DNA of 48,411 nt from Pseudomonadota bacterium (GTDB taxonomy: Bacteria > Pseudomonadota > Gammaproteobacteria > Steroidobacterales > Steroidobacteraceae): NCBI GenBank assembly GCA_025355105.1, contig JANYAE010000044.1:1-48411 (forward strand), read 5' to 3'. Shown here one piece after another: positions 33,688-42,743 of the stretch; position 1 is the first letter of the stretch, and every line of letters starts with the position of its first letter. The notes beneath the pieces are model-generated. The model saw only the letters and a program-made list of their open reading frames with translations. It was not told where the DNA came from and made no database searches. Position numbers and translations under genes: made by a program.

Positions 33688-35856
33688 ATGGCGCCGCCGT
33701 TCCAGCTTCGAGCGATGGCGAGAGTGGCGCAGAGCGTGAGCATCACGGCAATCCTGGCGGCGGCGCCTCCCGCTGAGGCCAACGACGTCGGGCCCACTTC
33801 GTTCCTCGACACGATCACGGTCGTCGCAAAGGGCGTGAGCAATATGCTGGCGGCCTCGGTGGGCGACATCGGCCAGGCCGAGATCGCCGGGCAGCCGCTG
33901 CTGCGACCCGGCGCAGTGCTTGAGAACGTGCCCGGACTCATCGTCACGCAGCATTCCGGTGAGGGGAAGGCGAACCAGTACTTCCTCAGGGCCTTCAACC
34001 TCGATCACGGGACGGACCTTGCGTCCGAGCTCGACGACATGCCGCTGAATCTTCCGACCCATGCGCATGGCCAGGGGTACACGGACCTCAATTTCCTGAT
34101 TCCCGAGCTGGTCGCCGACCTCCACTACAAGAAGGGCCCGTACTACGCCGATGAAGGTGACTTCGCGACGGCCGGCGCCGTCCGCATGGGGCTCATGAAC
34201 GCAACCCCGCCGTCGGCGACGCTGGGCTACGGTGAGGACGGATTTCGACGAGCGCTCCTCATGGGCTCGACGGCCCTTGCCTCGGGCACACTGCTCGCGG
34301 CCGGCGACTTCTACCACAACGACGGGCCGTTCCAGGTTCCCGACGACTACCTGCGACTCAATGGCGTGCTGCGCTATCACCAAGGGACGGATCAGAGCTT
34401 TTGGACGCTGACGGGGATGGCGTACTCCGGGCGCTGGACTTCCACCGACCAGGTTCCCGAACGCGCCATCGACGCCGGCATCATCGACCGGTTCGGGTCC
34501 CTGAACCCGACCGACGGCGGCGACACGACGCGGATGAGCCTCTCGTTCAACCGCGTGGATCGCACGGAGCATGCCCAGAGCCAGCTCTCGGCCTATGTCA
34601 TTCGCTACAAGCTCGATCTCTATTCGACGTTCACGAGTTACCTCAAGGATCCCGTCAACGGCGACCAGATGCTGCAGCATGACGACCGGGTCGTGTACGG
34701 ATTCAAGGGCTCGAAGACCTGGTACACAAAGCTCGGCGATATGCCGGTCTCGAACCTTCTTGGCCTGCAGGTCCGGGTCGACGACATCCGCGACGTGGGG
34801 ATCTTCCCAACATTCGAGCGACGAATCCTCGGCACCGAGCAGGACGCCAGTGTCACCGAGGCGACCAGTGCGCTGTATATCGAGTCGAGCATCGAGTGGC
34901 GACCGTGGCTTCGGACCGCGCTAGGCCTGCGTGGCGATGCATTCGAATTCCGCGTCCGCGACAAGCTGACGAACCCGAATGGCAGCTGCGACTTCACGAG
35001 CGACCCGCTCGGCTGCAATACCGGCACCCGTCGGGCGGGAATGGTGAGCCCCAAGCTCGGCATCGTCCTCGGGCCGTGGGCAAAGACAACCTTCTATCTC
35101 AATGCGGCGGACGGCTACCACAGTAATGACGCGCGCGGCGTCACCCGTAGCGGAGAGAACCCGGACAACGTCCCCGTCACGCCGCTGACGCGGACACAGA
35201 GTGCCGAGGTCGGGCTCTCGACGACGCCGGTCCGGAACTGGCAGCTGTCGCTCGACCTCTTTCAGCTCAAGCTTGAATCCGAGCTGGTCTTCGACGGAAA
35301 CGCGGGCGTCACGTCCCCGAGCGGGTCCACCACCCGGACCGGCATCGAGCTCGGCAACACCTTTCGCCTGACGCGATGGCTGACGGGCGACTTCAATGCC
35401 GCATTCTCCAAGGGCCGCTTCAACCAGAACGCGCCGCCAGATGCCCTTGGTTGCGCTGACGCGGCCCCTTCACACCGTTGCCTCAATCCAGCTGCGATCA
35501 CCGGACGGTACATCCCGAACAGCCCGACCAACGTCATTGATGCGGGCCTCACCGCCAACGGCAGCTCGCGGTGGTTCGGCGCGATCCGGGCGCGCCACTT
35601 CGGCGAGTCGCCGCTCGTCGAGGACAACAGCGCGCGATCGCCTGCCTACACGACCGTCGACATGCAAGTCGGGTACCGTGGCTCGGCCCATTGGCTCGTG
35701 GCGCTGGATGTGTTCAACGTCTTTAACGTCCATTGGAACGACATCGTGTACTACTACGAGTCGCGCCTCGCGAATGAGCCCTCCCCGCAGCCGGACTACG
35801 TTGCGCATCCGGGTGTGCCGAGGACGATTCGGCTTAAGCTTCACTACCAGCTCTGA
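33688..35856 (+). CDS. TonB-dependent outer-membrane receptor (likely metal or metallophore)
   Basis: 722 residues; GGGAG lies about 7 bases before the ATG. A signal peptide (to about residue 32) precedes a TonB-box-like DTITVVAKG, a plug domain (VLENVPGLIVTQHSGEGKANQYFLRAFNLDHGTDLASELDDMPLNLPTHAHGQGYTDLNFLIPE) and a barrel with the usual alternating aromatic strands to LKLHYQL. The plug sequence with HAHGQGY is of the group often found beside nickel/cobalt transporters, which matches the divergent NiCoT gene. The substrate itself is inferred. The 376 bases after it hold a 9-bp inverted repeat (35864–35922) and then the element end. Confidence 0.85.
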   Translation: MAPPFQLRAMARVAQSVSITAILAAAPPAEANDVGPTSFLDTITVVAKGVSNMLAASVGDIGQAEIAGQPLLRPGAVLENVPGLIVTQHSGEGKANQYFLRAFNLDHGTDLASELDDMPLNLPTHAHGQGYTDLNFLIPELVADLHYKKGPYYADEGDFATAGAVRMGLMNATPPSATLGYGEDGFRRALLMGSTALASGTLLAAGDFYHNDGPFQVPDDYLRLNGVLRYHQGTDQSFWTLTGMAYSGRWTSTDQVPERAIDAGIIDRFGSLNPTDGGDTTRMSLSFNRVDRTEHAQSQLSAYVIRYKLDLYSTFTSYLKDPVNGDQMLQHDDRVVYGFKGSKTWYTKLGDMPVSNLLGLQVRVDDIRDVGIFPTFERRILGTEQDASVTEATSALYIESSIEWRPWLRTALGLRGDAFEFRVRDKLTNPNGSCDFTSDPLGCNTGTRRAGMVSPKLGIVLGPWAKTTFYLNAADGYHSNDARGVTRSGENPDNVPVTPLTRTQSAEVGLSTTPVRNWQLSLDLFQLKLESELVFDGNAGVTSPSGSTTRTGIELGNTFRLTRWLTGDFNAAFSKGRFNQNAPPDALGCADAAPSHRCLNPAAITGRYIPNSPTNVIDAGLTANGSSRWFGAIRARHFGESPLVEDNSARSPAYTTVDMQVGYRGSAHWLVALDVFNVFNVHWNDIVYYYESRLANEPSPQPDYVAHPGVPRTIRLKLHYQL

Positions 35857-36073
35857 ACGACCAGATGCCAGCCGCTCCGTCGGCCAGCGGGAATCCTGAA
35901 CCCGGTTGGTCGTGCTGGCATCCAGAGCGGTCCTGCGAATGGGTCATTTCCACTAGCGCTGCTGGGAATGCAGCTCATGTCGGCTCGGCAACAGGCCGAG
36001 CCGCGTGGCTTACAGGTGCCCGACGGATTGGTTGACTGAACCTCGCTTTCGTCGCGCATGTCGCCGACAAATG

Positions 36074-36208
36074 TAACGATTTGCCGGCCGAACCACTCGC
36101 GTGACTGCGCTGGAACTCGCGCCGCTAGTAAGTCAACGCCCCCTCGGCAGGAGCTGCGATGCGGTAACGACTTTATTCTCTCAATAACGACTTTAACTAC
36201 GACGCACA
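36074..36208 (-). repeat. Tn7-like right end next to glmS
   Basis: On the minus strand from 36208: TGTGCG, nine bases, AAGTCGTTA. A second TAAAGTCGTTA follows 20 bases further in (plus-strand copies of TAACGACTTTA at 36165–36175 and 36185–36195). A weaker TAACGATTT lies at 36074. In Tn7 itself the end begins TGTGGG and has AAGTC at the same positions 16–20, with close-packed transposase sites at about 20–22-bp steps. The terminus is 24 bp beyond the glmS stop codon, the known Tn7 target point. Confidence 0.7.
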
Positions 36209-36270
36209 ATCGCCGGCGCTTCGTCGCCCAGGCTACTCGACGGTCACGCTCTTGGCGAGGTTGCGTGGCT
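36209..36270. other. Occupied Tn7-type attachment site (attTn7) at the 3' end of glmS
   Basis: The last codons of glmS encode LAKSVTVE, the part of the gene that TnsD recognises in Tn7. The stop is followed by 24 bases and then the element terminus. ATCGC (36209–36213) or TCGCC (36210–36214) would be the 5-bp target duplication. TCGCC is also found at the far border of the element (32157–32161). Confidence 0.6.
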
Positions 36271-38068
36271 GGTCGACGTCCGTGCCGCGCATCGTCGCGA
36301 CGTGGTAGGCGAGCAGCTGCAGCGGGATCGTGTAGACCGCCGGCGCCTGGAAGTAGCTGACGTGCTTCGGCATGGTGATCACGTGGACCCCGTCCGAGGA
36401 GCTGATGCCGGAGCCGGGGTCCGCGAAGACGTACAGCTCGCCGCCGCGGGCGCGAACCTCCTGCAGGTTCGACTTCAGCTTCTCCAGCAGGTCGTTGTTC
36501 GGCGCGACGGTGATGACCGGCATGTCGGCATCGACCAGCGCGAGCGGCCCGTGCTTGAGCTCGCCCGCGGGGTACGCCTCGGCGTGAATGTAGGAGATTT
36601 CCTTGAGCTTGAGCGCGCCTTCGGCCGCGATCGGCGCCAGCGCGCCGCGGCCGAGGAACAGCGCATGGTGTTTGTCGACGAACTTCTCCGCGAGCTTGCG
36701 CACCACCGGATCCAGCGCCAGCGTCTCCTCGATCAGCCGCGGGATCTCGATCAGCCGGCCGACCAGGTTGTGCTCGCGCTCCCGGTCCATGCCGCGGTGC
36801 TTGCCGAGCGCGATCACCAGCATGCCAAGCGCGGCCAGCTGCGTCGTGAACGCCTTGGTCGACGCGACGCCGATCTCGGGCCCGGCGCGCGTCAGCATCA
36901 CGAGCTCGGACTCGCGCACCAGCGACGATTCGGGGACGTTGCAGATGGCGAGCGTCGACAGGTAGCCGGTCTGCTTGGCGAGCCGTAGCGCGGCGAGCGT
37001 GTCGGCCGTCTCGCCGGACTGCGAGATCGACACGAACAGCGTATTCGGCGGCACGACCGGGTTGCGGTAGCGGAACTCGCTGGCGATGTCGATCCAGCAA
37101 GGCAGCCGGCAGATCTGCTCGATGAAGTAGCGCGCCACCGAGCCCGCGTGCCAGCTGGTGCCGCACGCGACGATCTGCACGGCCTCGGTGCGGCGCAGCA
37201 CCTCGGTCGCGGTCGGGCCGAACGCGGCCTCGAGCAGCTTGCCACCGGCGACCCGCTCCTCGAGCGTCTGCGCGACCGCGCGCGGCTGCTCGTGGATCTC
37301 CTTGAGCATGTAGTGCGGGAACTCGCCCTTCTCAACCGCGTCCGCGGATAGCTCGCTCTCGCGGACCGGTCGCTCGACCGTGCGACCGGCGGCGTCAACG
37401 ATGCGGACGCTGTTGCGGTGGATCGCGGCGACGTCGCCTTCCTCGAGGAACTGGAAGCGCTTGGTGACCGGCAGCAGCGCGGCGACGTCCGAGGCGACGA
37501 AATTCTCGCCGTCGCCGAGCCCGACGACCACCGGGCAGCCGGCGCGCGCCAGCACGATCGTGTCGGGGTCCTTCTCGCTCAGCACGGCCAGCGCATAGGC
37601 GCCGTGCAGCTCGCGCACCGTCGCCTGCACCGCGTCGAACAGGTCCGGCTGGCTCGCCAGATGGAAGTGCACGCGATGAGCGATCACCTCGGTGTCGGTC
37701 TCGGAGGTGAACACGTAGCCGCGCGCCGCGAGGTCGGCGCGCAGTTCCTCGTGATTCTCGATGATGCCGTTGTGAACGATGGCGATGCCGTCCCGCGAGA
37801 TGTGCGGGTGCGCGTTGCGCTCGCTCGGCACGCCGTGAGTGGCCCAGCGCGTGTGGGCGATGCCGAGCAGCCCGGCGGTCGGCGTCTCGACGAGTGCCTC
37901 ACGCAGCCGCGCGACCTTGCCGACCGTGCGCAGCCGCGCGACGTGGCCGTCCTTTTGCAGCACGGCGACGCCGGCCGAGTCGTAGCCGCGGTACTCAAGG
38001 CGCTGCAGCCCGTCGATCAGGATCGGGAGCACGTCCCGCTTAGCCACCGCGCCTACGATTCCACACAT
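36233..38068 (-). CDS. glmS: Glutamine–fructose-6-phosphate aminotransferase
   Basis: 611 residues, full length. The N-terminal nucleophile Cys2 is in MCGIVGAVA, with the glutaminase loop [13 protein letters not shown]. Two SIS sugar-isomerase domains follow ([68 protein letters not shown]). The C-terminus is the invariant [11 protein letters not shown]. It makes glucosamine-6-phosphate, the first step to UDP-GlcNAc. The gene is intact despite the element inserted behind it, as expected of Tn7-type targeting. glmU lies 99 bases upstream on the same strand. Confidence 0.97.
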   Translation of the reverse strand: MCGIVGAVAKRDVLPILIDGLQRLEYRGYDSAGVAVLQKDGHVARLRTVGKVARLREALVETPTAGLLGIAHTRWATHGVPSERNAHPHISRDGIAIVHNGIIENHEELRADLAARGYVFTSETDTEVIAHRVHFHLASQPDLFDAVQATVRELHGAYALAVLSEKDPDTIVLARAGCPVVVGLGDGENFVASDVAALLPVTKRFQFLEEGDVAAIHRNSVRIVDAAGRTVERPVRESELSADAVEKGEFPHYMLKEIHEQPRAVAQTLEERVAGGKLLEAAFGPTATEVLRRTEAVQIVACGTSWHAGSVARYFIEQICRLPCWIDIASEFRYRNPVVPPNTLFVSISQSGETADTLAALRLAKQTGYLSTLAICNVPESSLVRESELVMLTRAGPEIGVASTKAFTTQLAALGMLVIALGKHRGMDREREHNLVGRLIEIPRLIEETLALDPVVRKLAEKFVDKHHALFLGRGALAPIAAEGALKLKEISYIHAEAYPAGELKHGPLALVDADMPVITVAPNNDLLEKLKSNLQEVRARGGELYVFADPGSGISSSDGVHVITMPKHVSYFQAPAVYTIPLQLLAYHVATMRGTDVDQPRNLAKSVTVE

Positions 38069-38167
38069 GGGGTCTGCCCTCGTTCCTGAGGCCTGTCGAG
38101 CCAGTAATTATGGCCTATCCGGGCCACCGGGATTGTGACCGGGATCGGACTCGGCGGACGAAATTCG

Positions 38168-39592
38168 TCAATCCTTGGCGGGCTCGTCCGGTAGCCGTGC
38201 CTGGGCCACATGCCGGTCGCGCTCCTCGGCGGAGGCCTTGACCGGGCGGCGCCAGCCGTCGATGGCCTGCTGGCGGCTGCGCTCGAGCGTCAGCGCGTCG
38301 CGCGCTGCCGGCTTGGTGATCGTCGAGCCGGCGCCGATGGTCGCGCCGCGCCCGACCGTGACCGGCGCGACCAGCATCGTCCCTGAGCCGATGAACGCTC
38401 CGTCCTCGATGACCGTCGGCCACTTGTTGACGCCATCGTAGTTGCAGGTGATGGTGCCGGCGCCGACGTTGACCTGGTCGCCGATCGTCGCGTCGCCGAG
38501 GTACGTCAGGTGATTGGCCTTGCTGCCGGCGCCGAGCGTCGCGTTCTTGATCTCGACGAAATTGCCGACGTGCGCCGCCACCGACAGCCGTGCGCCGGGC
38601 CTGAGGCGCGCGAACGGTCCGACGCTGCAGCGTTCGCCGACTACCGCCCCGTCCAGCACGCTGTAGGGGTGCAGCACCGTGTCGGCGCCGATGCTGACAT
38701 TGCGCAGCACGCAGCCGACGCCGACCACGACGCGGTCGCCGAGCGCCACGTCGCCCTCGAGCACGACGTTGGCATCGATCGAGACGTCGCGCCCGCAGCG
38801 GACCTGCCCGCGCACGTCGATTCGCGCCGGGTCGGCGAGCGTCACGCCGGCCTCGAGCAGCGCCCGCGCCTGCAGCCGCCGGTACTCGGCCTCGAGCTCG
38901 GCGAGCTGCAGCCGGTCGTTGACGCCGAGGACCTCCGCCACGGTCGGCGCGACCACGGCCTCGACCTTGAAGCCGTCGCGGACCGCGAGCGTGACGATGT
39001 CGGTCAGGTAGTACTCGCCCTGGGCGTTGTCGTTGCGCAGGCTCGCGAGCCAGCGCTTGATGGCCGCCGCCGGTGCGGCCATCAGGCCGGTATTGGATTC
39101 GCGGACCGCGAGCTCCTTGCGGTTCGCGTCCTTCTGCTCGACGATCCGGTAGACGTTGCCAGCGTTGTCCCTGAGCACGCGGCCGTAGCCGGTCGGGTCG
39201 TCGAGCATCACCGACAAGAGCGCGAGCGAACGCTCGCCGGCGCGCGCGATGAGGCCCTGGAGTGTCGCCGCCTGGATCAGCGGTACGTCGCCGTAGAGCA
39301 CCAGCACGAGGTGGTCGTCCGGAATCGCCGGCATCGCCTGCATCACCGCGTGCCCGGTCCCGTGCTGCTCGGCCTGCAGCGCCCAGCCGAGCTGCTGCGC
39401 TGCGAAGACCTCGCGCACGCGCTCGCCGCCATGACCGTAGACGACCTGGATCGCATCGGCGCCGAGTGTGCGGGCGCAGTCGACCACGTGCTGCAGCAGC
39501 GGCCGGCCTGCGAGCGGCTGCAGCACCTTCGGCAGGTCGCTCCTCATGCGTTTGCCCTGGCCGGCGGCCAGGATGACGATGCTCAGGGGCAT
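38168..39592 (-). CDS. glmU: Bifunctional UDP-GlcNAc pyrophosphorylase / glucosamine-1-phosphate acetyltransferase
   Basis: 474 residues from the ATG at 39592. The N-terminal uridyltransferase domain starts [22 protein letters not shown], then EQHGTGHAV and GDVPLI. The C-terminal left-handed beta-helix shows many hexapeptide repeats (from [16 protein letters not shown]) and the acetyl-CoA site region [23 protein letters not shown]…NYDGVNKW. It makes UDP-GlcNAc for peptidoglycan and LPS. The glmU–glmS order is the common one. The last 20 residues are charged and probably flexible. Confidence 0.96.
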   Translation of the reverse strand: MPLSIVILAAGQGKRMRSDLPKVLQPLAGRPLLQHVVDCARTLGADAIQVVYGHGGERVREVFAAQQLGWALQAEQHGTGHAVMQAMPAIPDDHLVLVLYGDVPLIQAATLQGLIARAGERSLALLSVMLDDPTGYGRVLRDNAGNVYRIVEQKDANRKELAVRESNTGLMAAPAAAIKRWLASLRNDNAQGEYYLTDIVTLAVRDGFKVEAVVAPTVAEVLGVNDRLQLAELEAEYRRLQARALLEAGVTLADPARIDVRGQVRCGRDVSIDANVVLEGDVALGDRVVVGVGCVLRNVSIGADTVLHPYSVLDGAVVGERCSVGPFARLRPGARLSVAAHVGNFVEIKNATLGAGSKANHLTYLGDATIGDQVNVGAGTITCNYDGVNKWPTVIEDGAFIGSGTMLVAPVTVGRGATIGAGSTITKPAARDALTLERSRQQAIDGWRRPVKASAEERDRHVAQARLPDEPAKD

Positions 39593-39704
39593 GGCGGTAC
39601 TCGAGCGCTGGGGAGCGGCCATTCTCGCACGCCGTCCGCACTGGCGGGACTTCCGGTATGGTCTGCAGCTACCGACCTGCCGGTCGCAACAGGAGCCCGA
39701 ACCC

Positions 39705-41816
39705 ATGTGGCCACCCGCATTGCGCGGCCTGCTCGCGGCGCTGCTCGCACTTGCCATGACCGCGCCCGCGGCCGCCGCCGGCCGGCCGATCAGGCACGAG
39801 GACGTCTGGCTGATGAAGCGGCTCGGCGCCCCGGCGCTGAGCCCCGATGGTCGCCGCGCAGTGTTCACCGCGACCGAGCCGGCCTACGACCGCAAGGACC
39901 AGACGGCAGGCCTGTGGCTGGTCGCCACCGACGGCAGCGCACCGCCGCGGCGCCTGACGTGGACCAAGGGCACGGAGTCCGGCGTCACCTGGAGCGAGGA
40001 CGGCACGCGTCTCGCCTTCAGCACCAAGCGCGACGGCGACGGCGACGAACAGATCTACGTGCTCGATCTCGCCGTCGGCGGCGAGGCCCAGCGCATCACG
40101 AGCGCAGCGCTGGGCGCGCGCACGCCGCGCTTCTCGCCGGACGGCCGGAGCATCGCCTTCGTCGCCGACGTCTGGCCGGGCGCAACCGACGACGCCGACA
40201 ACCGCCGGCTCGCGAAGGAGCGCGCCGACCGCAAGTACAGCGTGCGCGCCTATGACGGGTTCCCGGTGCGCAGCTGGGACAAGTGGCTCGACGAGCGCCA
40301 GCCGCACCTGTTCGTGCAGCCGGCGATCCCGGGGGCGGCAGCCCGCGACCTGCTCGCCGGCAGCGCGCTGGTCGCGGCGGCCGGCTACGGCGGCCGTCGC
40401 GAGGATGACGGCGTCGGGCTCGACCCGGTGTGGGCGCCGGACGGCCGCGGTCTCGTGTTCGTCGCCAGCATCGATCACGACGTGGCGGCCCGTGCGTTCA
40501 CCAGCACGCAGCTCTGGTACGTGGCCACCGACGGCGGCGAGCCGCTGCGCCTCACGCCGGGCGAGGACTCGTGGACGACGCCGCGCTTTGCGGCCGACGG
40601 GCACACGCTCTACGCCGAGCACGCCCGGCGCTCGGCGCACGTCTATGCGACCACACGCGTCGCCGCGCTCGCCTATGGCGGCGGGCGCGGCCTGCCGGCC
40701 GGCCCCGTCGAGGACCTGACGGCGACGATCGACCGCTCGGTGACGAGCTGGGGCGTCGCTCCGAACGGCAGCGTGTATTTCCTCGCCGAGGACGCCGGCC
40801 TCGAGAAGCTGTTCGTGGCGGCGCGCGGTGCACCGGCGCGGCCGCTCGCGCCGTCCACCACCAGCGGCGTCTACAGCGGGCTCGCGGTCGCGGCACGCTC
40901 GGCGAGGCCGGTACTGGTCGCGCGCTGGGAGAGCGCGGTGCATCCGCCGGAGATCGTGCGCCTCGAGGCGGGCGGCGGGCACGCAACGCTGACCCAGTTC
41001 AATGTCGAGCGCAGCGCCGGGCTCGACCTGCAGCCGCTCGAGCACTTCTGGTTCACGAGCGCGCTCGGCCGCCCGATCCACAGCATGCTGGTGCGACCGG
41101 CGGGCTTCGACCCCAAGCGCAAGTACCCGCTGTTCGTGGTCATGCACGGCGGCCCGGCCACGATGTGGCGCGACCAGTGGGTGATCCGCTGGAACTACCA
41201 CCTGCTGGCCCGCTCCGGCTACGTCGTGCTGCTGACCGACTATTCGGGATCGACCGGCTACGGCGAGGCGTTCGCGCAGGCGATCGAACACGATCCGCTC
41301 AAGGGACCGGCCGACGAGATCAACGCCGCGGCCGACGAGGCGATCCGGCGCTACGCATACATCGACGGCACGCGGCAATGCGCTGGTGGCGCGAGCTACG
41401 GCGGCCACCTCGCCAACTGGATGCAGGCGAGCACGACCCGCTACCGCTGCCTGGTCAGCCACGCGGGGCTCATCGACCTCGAGGCGCAGTGGGGCACGAG
41501 TGACGCGGTCTACCACCGCGAAGTGATGGTCGGCGGCCCGCCGTGGGGCGGCGATCCCTTGTGGCGCGCGCAGAGCCCGATCGAATACGCGGCGCAGTTC
41601 CATACGCCCGTGCTGCTGTCGGTGGGCGAACGCGATTTCCGCGTGCCGCTCAACAACACGCTCGAGTACTGGACCGCGCTCAAGCGCCAGCAGGTGCCGA
41701 GTCGCCTGCTGGTGTTCCCGGAGGCCAACCACTGGATCCTGCGCGGCGAGGACAGCCGCTACTTCTATCAGGAGGTCGCGAGCTGGCTCGACAAGTACCT
41801 GGGACCCGGCGGCTGA
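39705..41816 (+). CDS. Secreted S9C-type prolyl-oligopeptidase-family peptidase
   Basis: 703 residues; AGGAG lies 9 bases before the ATG. A signal peptide (to AAAAG, about residue 25) is followed by a beta-propeller with repeated [12 protein letters not shown] / [12 protein letters not shown] / [12 protein letters not shown] blades. The hydrolase domain has [23 protein letters not shown] and the nucleophile GGASYGGHL (Ser564), then the acid in GERDFRVP and the His in EANHWIL. It is a dipeptidyl- or acylaminoacyl-peptidase acting in the periplasm. It is divergent from glmU, with 112 bases between starts. Confidence 0.9.
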   Translation: MWPPALRGLLAALLALAMTAPAAAAGRPIRHEDVWLMKRLGAPALSPDGRRAVFTATEPAYDRKDQTAGLWLVATDGSAPPRRLTWTKGTESGVTWSEDGTRLAFSTKRDGDGDEQIYVLDLAVGGEAQRITSAALGARTPRFSPDGRSIAFVADVWPGATDDADNRRLAKERADRKYSVRAYDGFPVRSWDKWLDERQPHLFVQPAIPGAAARDLLAGSALVAAAGYGGRREDDGVGLDPVWAPDGRGLVFVASIDHDVAARAFTSTQLWYVATDGGEPLRLTPGEDSWTTPRFAADGHTLYAEHARRSAHVYATTRVAALAYGGGRGLPAGPVEDLTATIDRSVTSWGVAPNGSVYFLAEDAGLEKLFVAARGAPARPLAPSTTSGVYSGLAVAARSARPVLVARWESAVHPPEIVRLEAGGGHATLTQFNVERSAGLDLQPLEHFWFTSALGRPIHSMLVRPAGFDPKRKYPLFVVMHGGPATMWRDQWVIRWNYHLLARSGYVVLLTDYSGSTGYGEAFAQAIEHDPLKGPADEINAAADEAIRRYAYIDGTRQCAGGASYGGHLANWMQASTTRYRCLVSHAGLIDLEAQWGTSDAVYHREVMVGGPPWGGDPLWRAQSPIEYAAQFHTPVLLSVGERDFRVPLNNTLEYWTALKRQQVPSRLLVFPEANHWILRGEDSRYFYQEVASWLDKYLGPGG

Positions 41817-41838
41817 CCGCCCCCCGCCGCGGCGTCGT

Positions 41839-42743
41839 TCACGCGGGCAGCACGGCCCCGGCGGTCGCCGGCGGCCCGTGGGCGAGCTGGGCAAGGAAGC
41901 CGTCGATCGCCGCCAGGCATTCGGGCTCGTCGAGCAGCGGCACGTGGCCGCGGTCGGCAACCGTCAGCCGCTCGAGGTCGGGCTTCTCCAGCAGCATGCG
42001 GTCGAAGGTCGCGGCGCTCAGGATGTCCGAGAGGGCGCCGCGAATGGCGAGCGCCGGCACCGCCTTCAGCGTCGCATAGAGCGGCCAGAGGCTGCCGGCC
42101 TGCGCCGGTGCGGCGCGCATCGCTTCGCCGATTCCCGGATCGGCGTCGAGGACCGGAGTGCCGGACGCATCCTCGCGGTAGCTACGCCGCACGAGGACGT
42201 CCCAGTGCGCGTCGGACAGGTTCGGCCACGCCGTGCCGAACACCAGCCGCTGCTGTGCGATCGCCTCGTCCCAGCTACGAACCGGCGGCAGCCGTCCCGC
42301 GTAGCCACGGATGCGCTCCGCCCCGACCGGATCGATCTCCGGGCCGATGTCGTTGAGCACGATACCGGCCACCGCCTGCGGCGCGACGGATGCGAGAATC
42401 ATCGCCAGCAGGCCGCGAGGGAGGTGCCGACGATCGCGACGCGCGGCAGGCGTAGCACCTGCAGCAGCGCCATCAGGTCCGCGACGTAAGTCGCCGGCTG
42501 GTAGTTCTGCCACGCCGGGTCGCGCGCGGATCGCCCTCGGCCGCGCAGGTCCGGGCAGACGACGCGGTAGCGCCCGGCGAGATGGGCGGCAAGATCCTCG
42601 TAGTCGCGGCTGTTGCGGGTGAGTCCCGGCAGGCACAGCACCGCCGGGGCGCCGGCGCCGGCCGCGTCGTGGACCCGCGCGTACAGCTCAAGGCCGTCCG
42701 ATGAGGTCCAGAGCTGGTCACGAGTGGCGGCGGTCGTGCTCAT
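41839..42743 (-). pseudogene. Alpha/beta hydrolase, frameshifted at the nucleophile elbow
   Basis: The 5' part (from 42743) reads MSTTAATRDQLWTSSDGLELYARVHD, LCLPGLTRNSRDYEDLAAHL (oxyanion region), RYRVVCPDLRGRGRS and VAIVGTSL. It then falls out of frame and stops at 42399. The other frame resumes exactly there as GLLAMILASVAPQAVAG and goes on through PALAIRGALSDILSAATF to the catalytic His in VADRGHVPLLDEPE (41839). One missing base in the GTSLGG codons (about 42410–42418) explains both. The full protein would be about 301 residues. Sequencing error or a recent null mutation are equally open. Its start overlaps the ligase stop by 4 bases, so they form one operon. Confidence 0.75.

Larger units (their letters stand above)
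32162..36208. mobile_element. Putative non-autonomous Tn7-like element inserted at the glmS attachment site
   Basis: A 4.05-kb segment bounded by TGT…ACA termini with transposase-site-like repeats at both ends, its right end 24 bp from the glmS stop, as Tn7 is. Cargo: a His-rich protein, a broken NiCoT permease and a divergent TonB receptor. No tnsA, tnsB, tnsC, tnsD/TniQ or CRISPR-Cas gene is present, so it would need transposition proteins in trans, or it is a deletion derivative. TCGCC is shared by both flanks but is offset by one base from the TGT/ACA borders on the right, so the exact borders carry ±1 base uncertainty. Confidence 0.5.
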
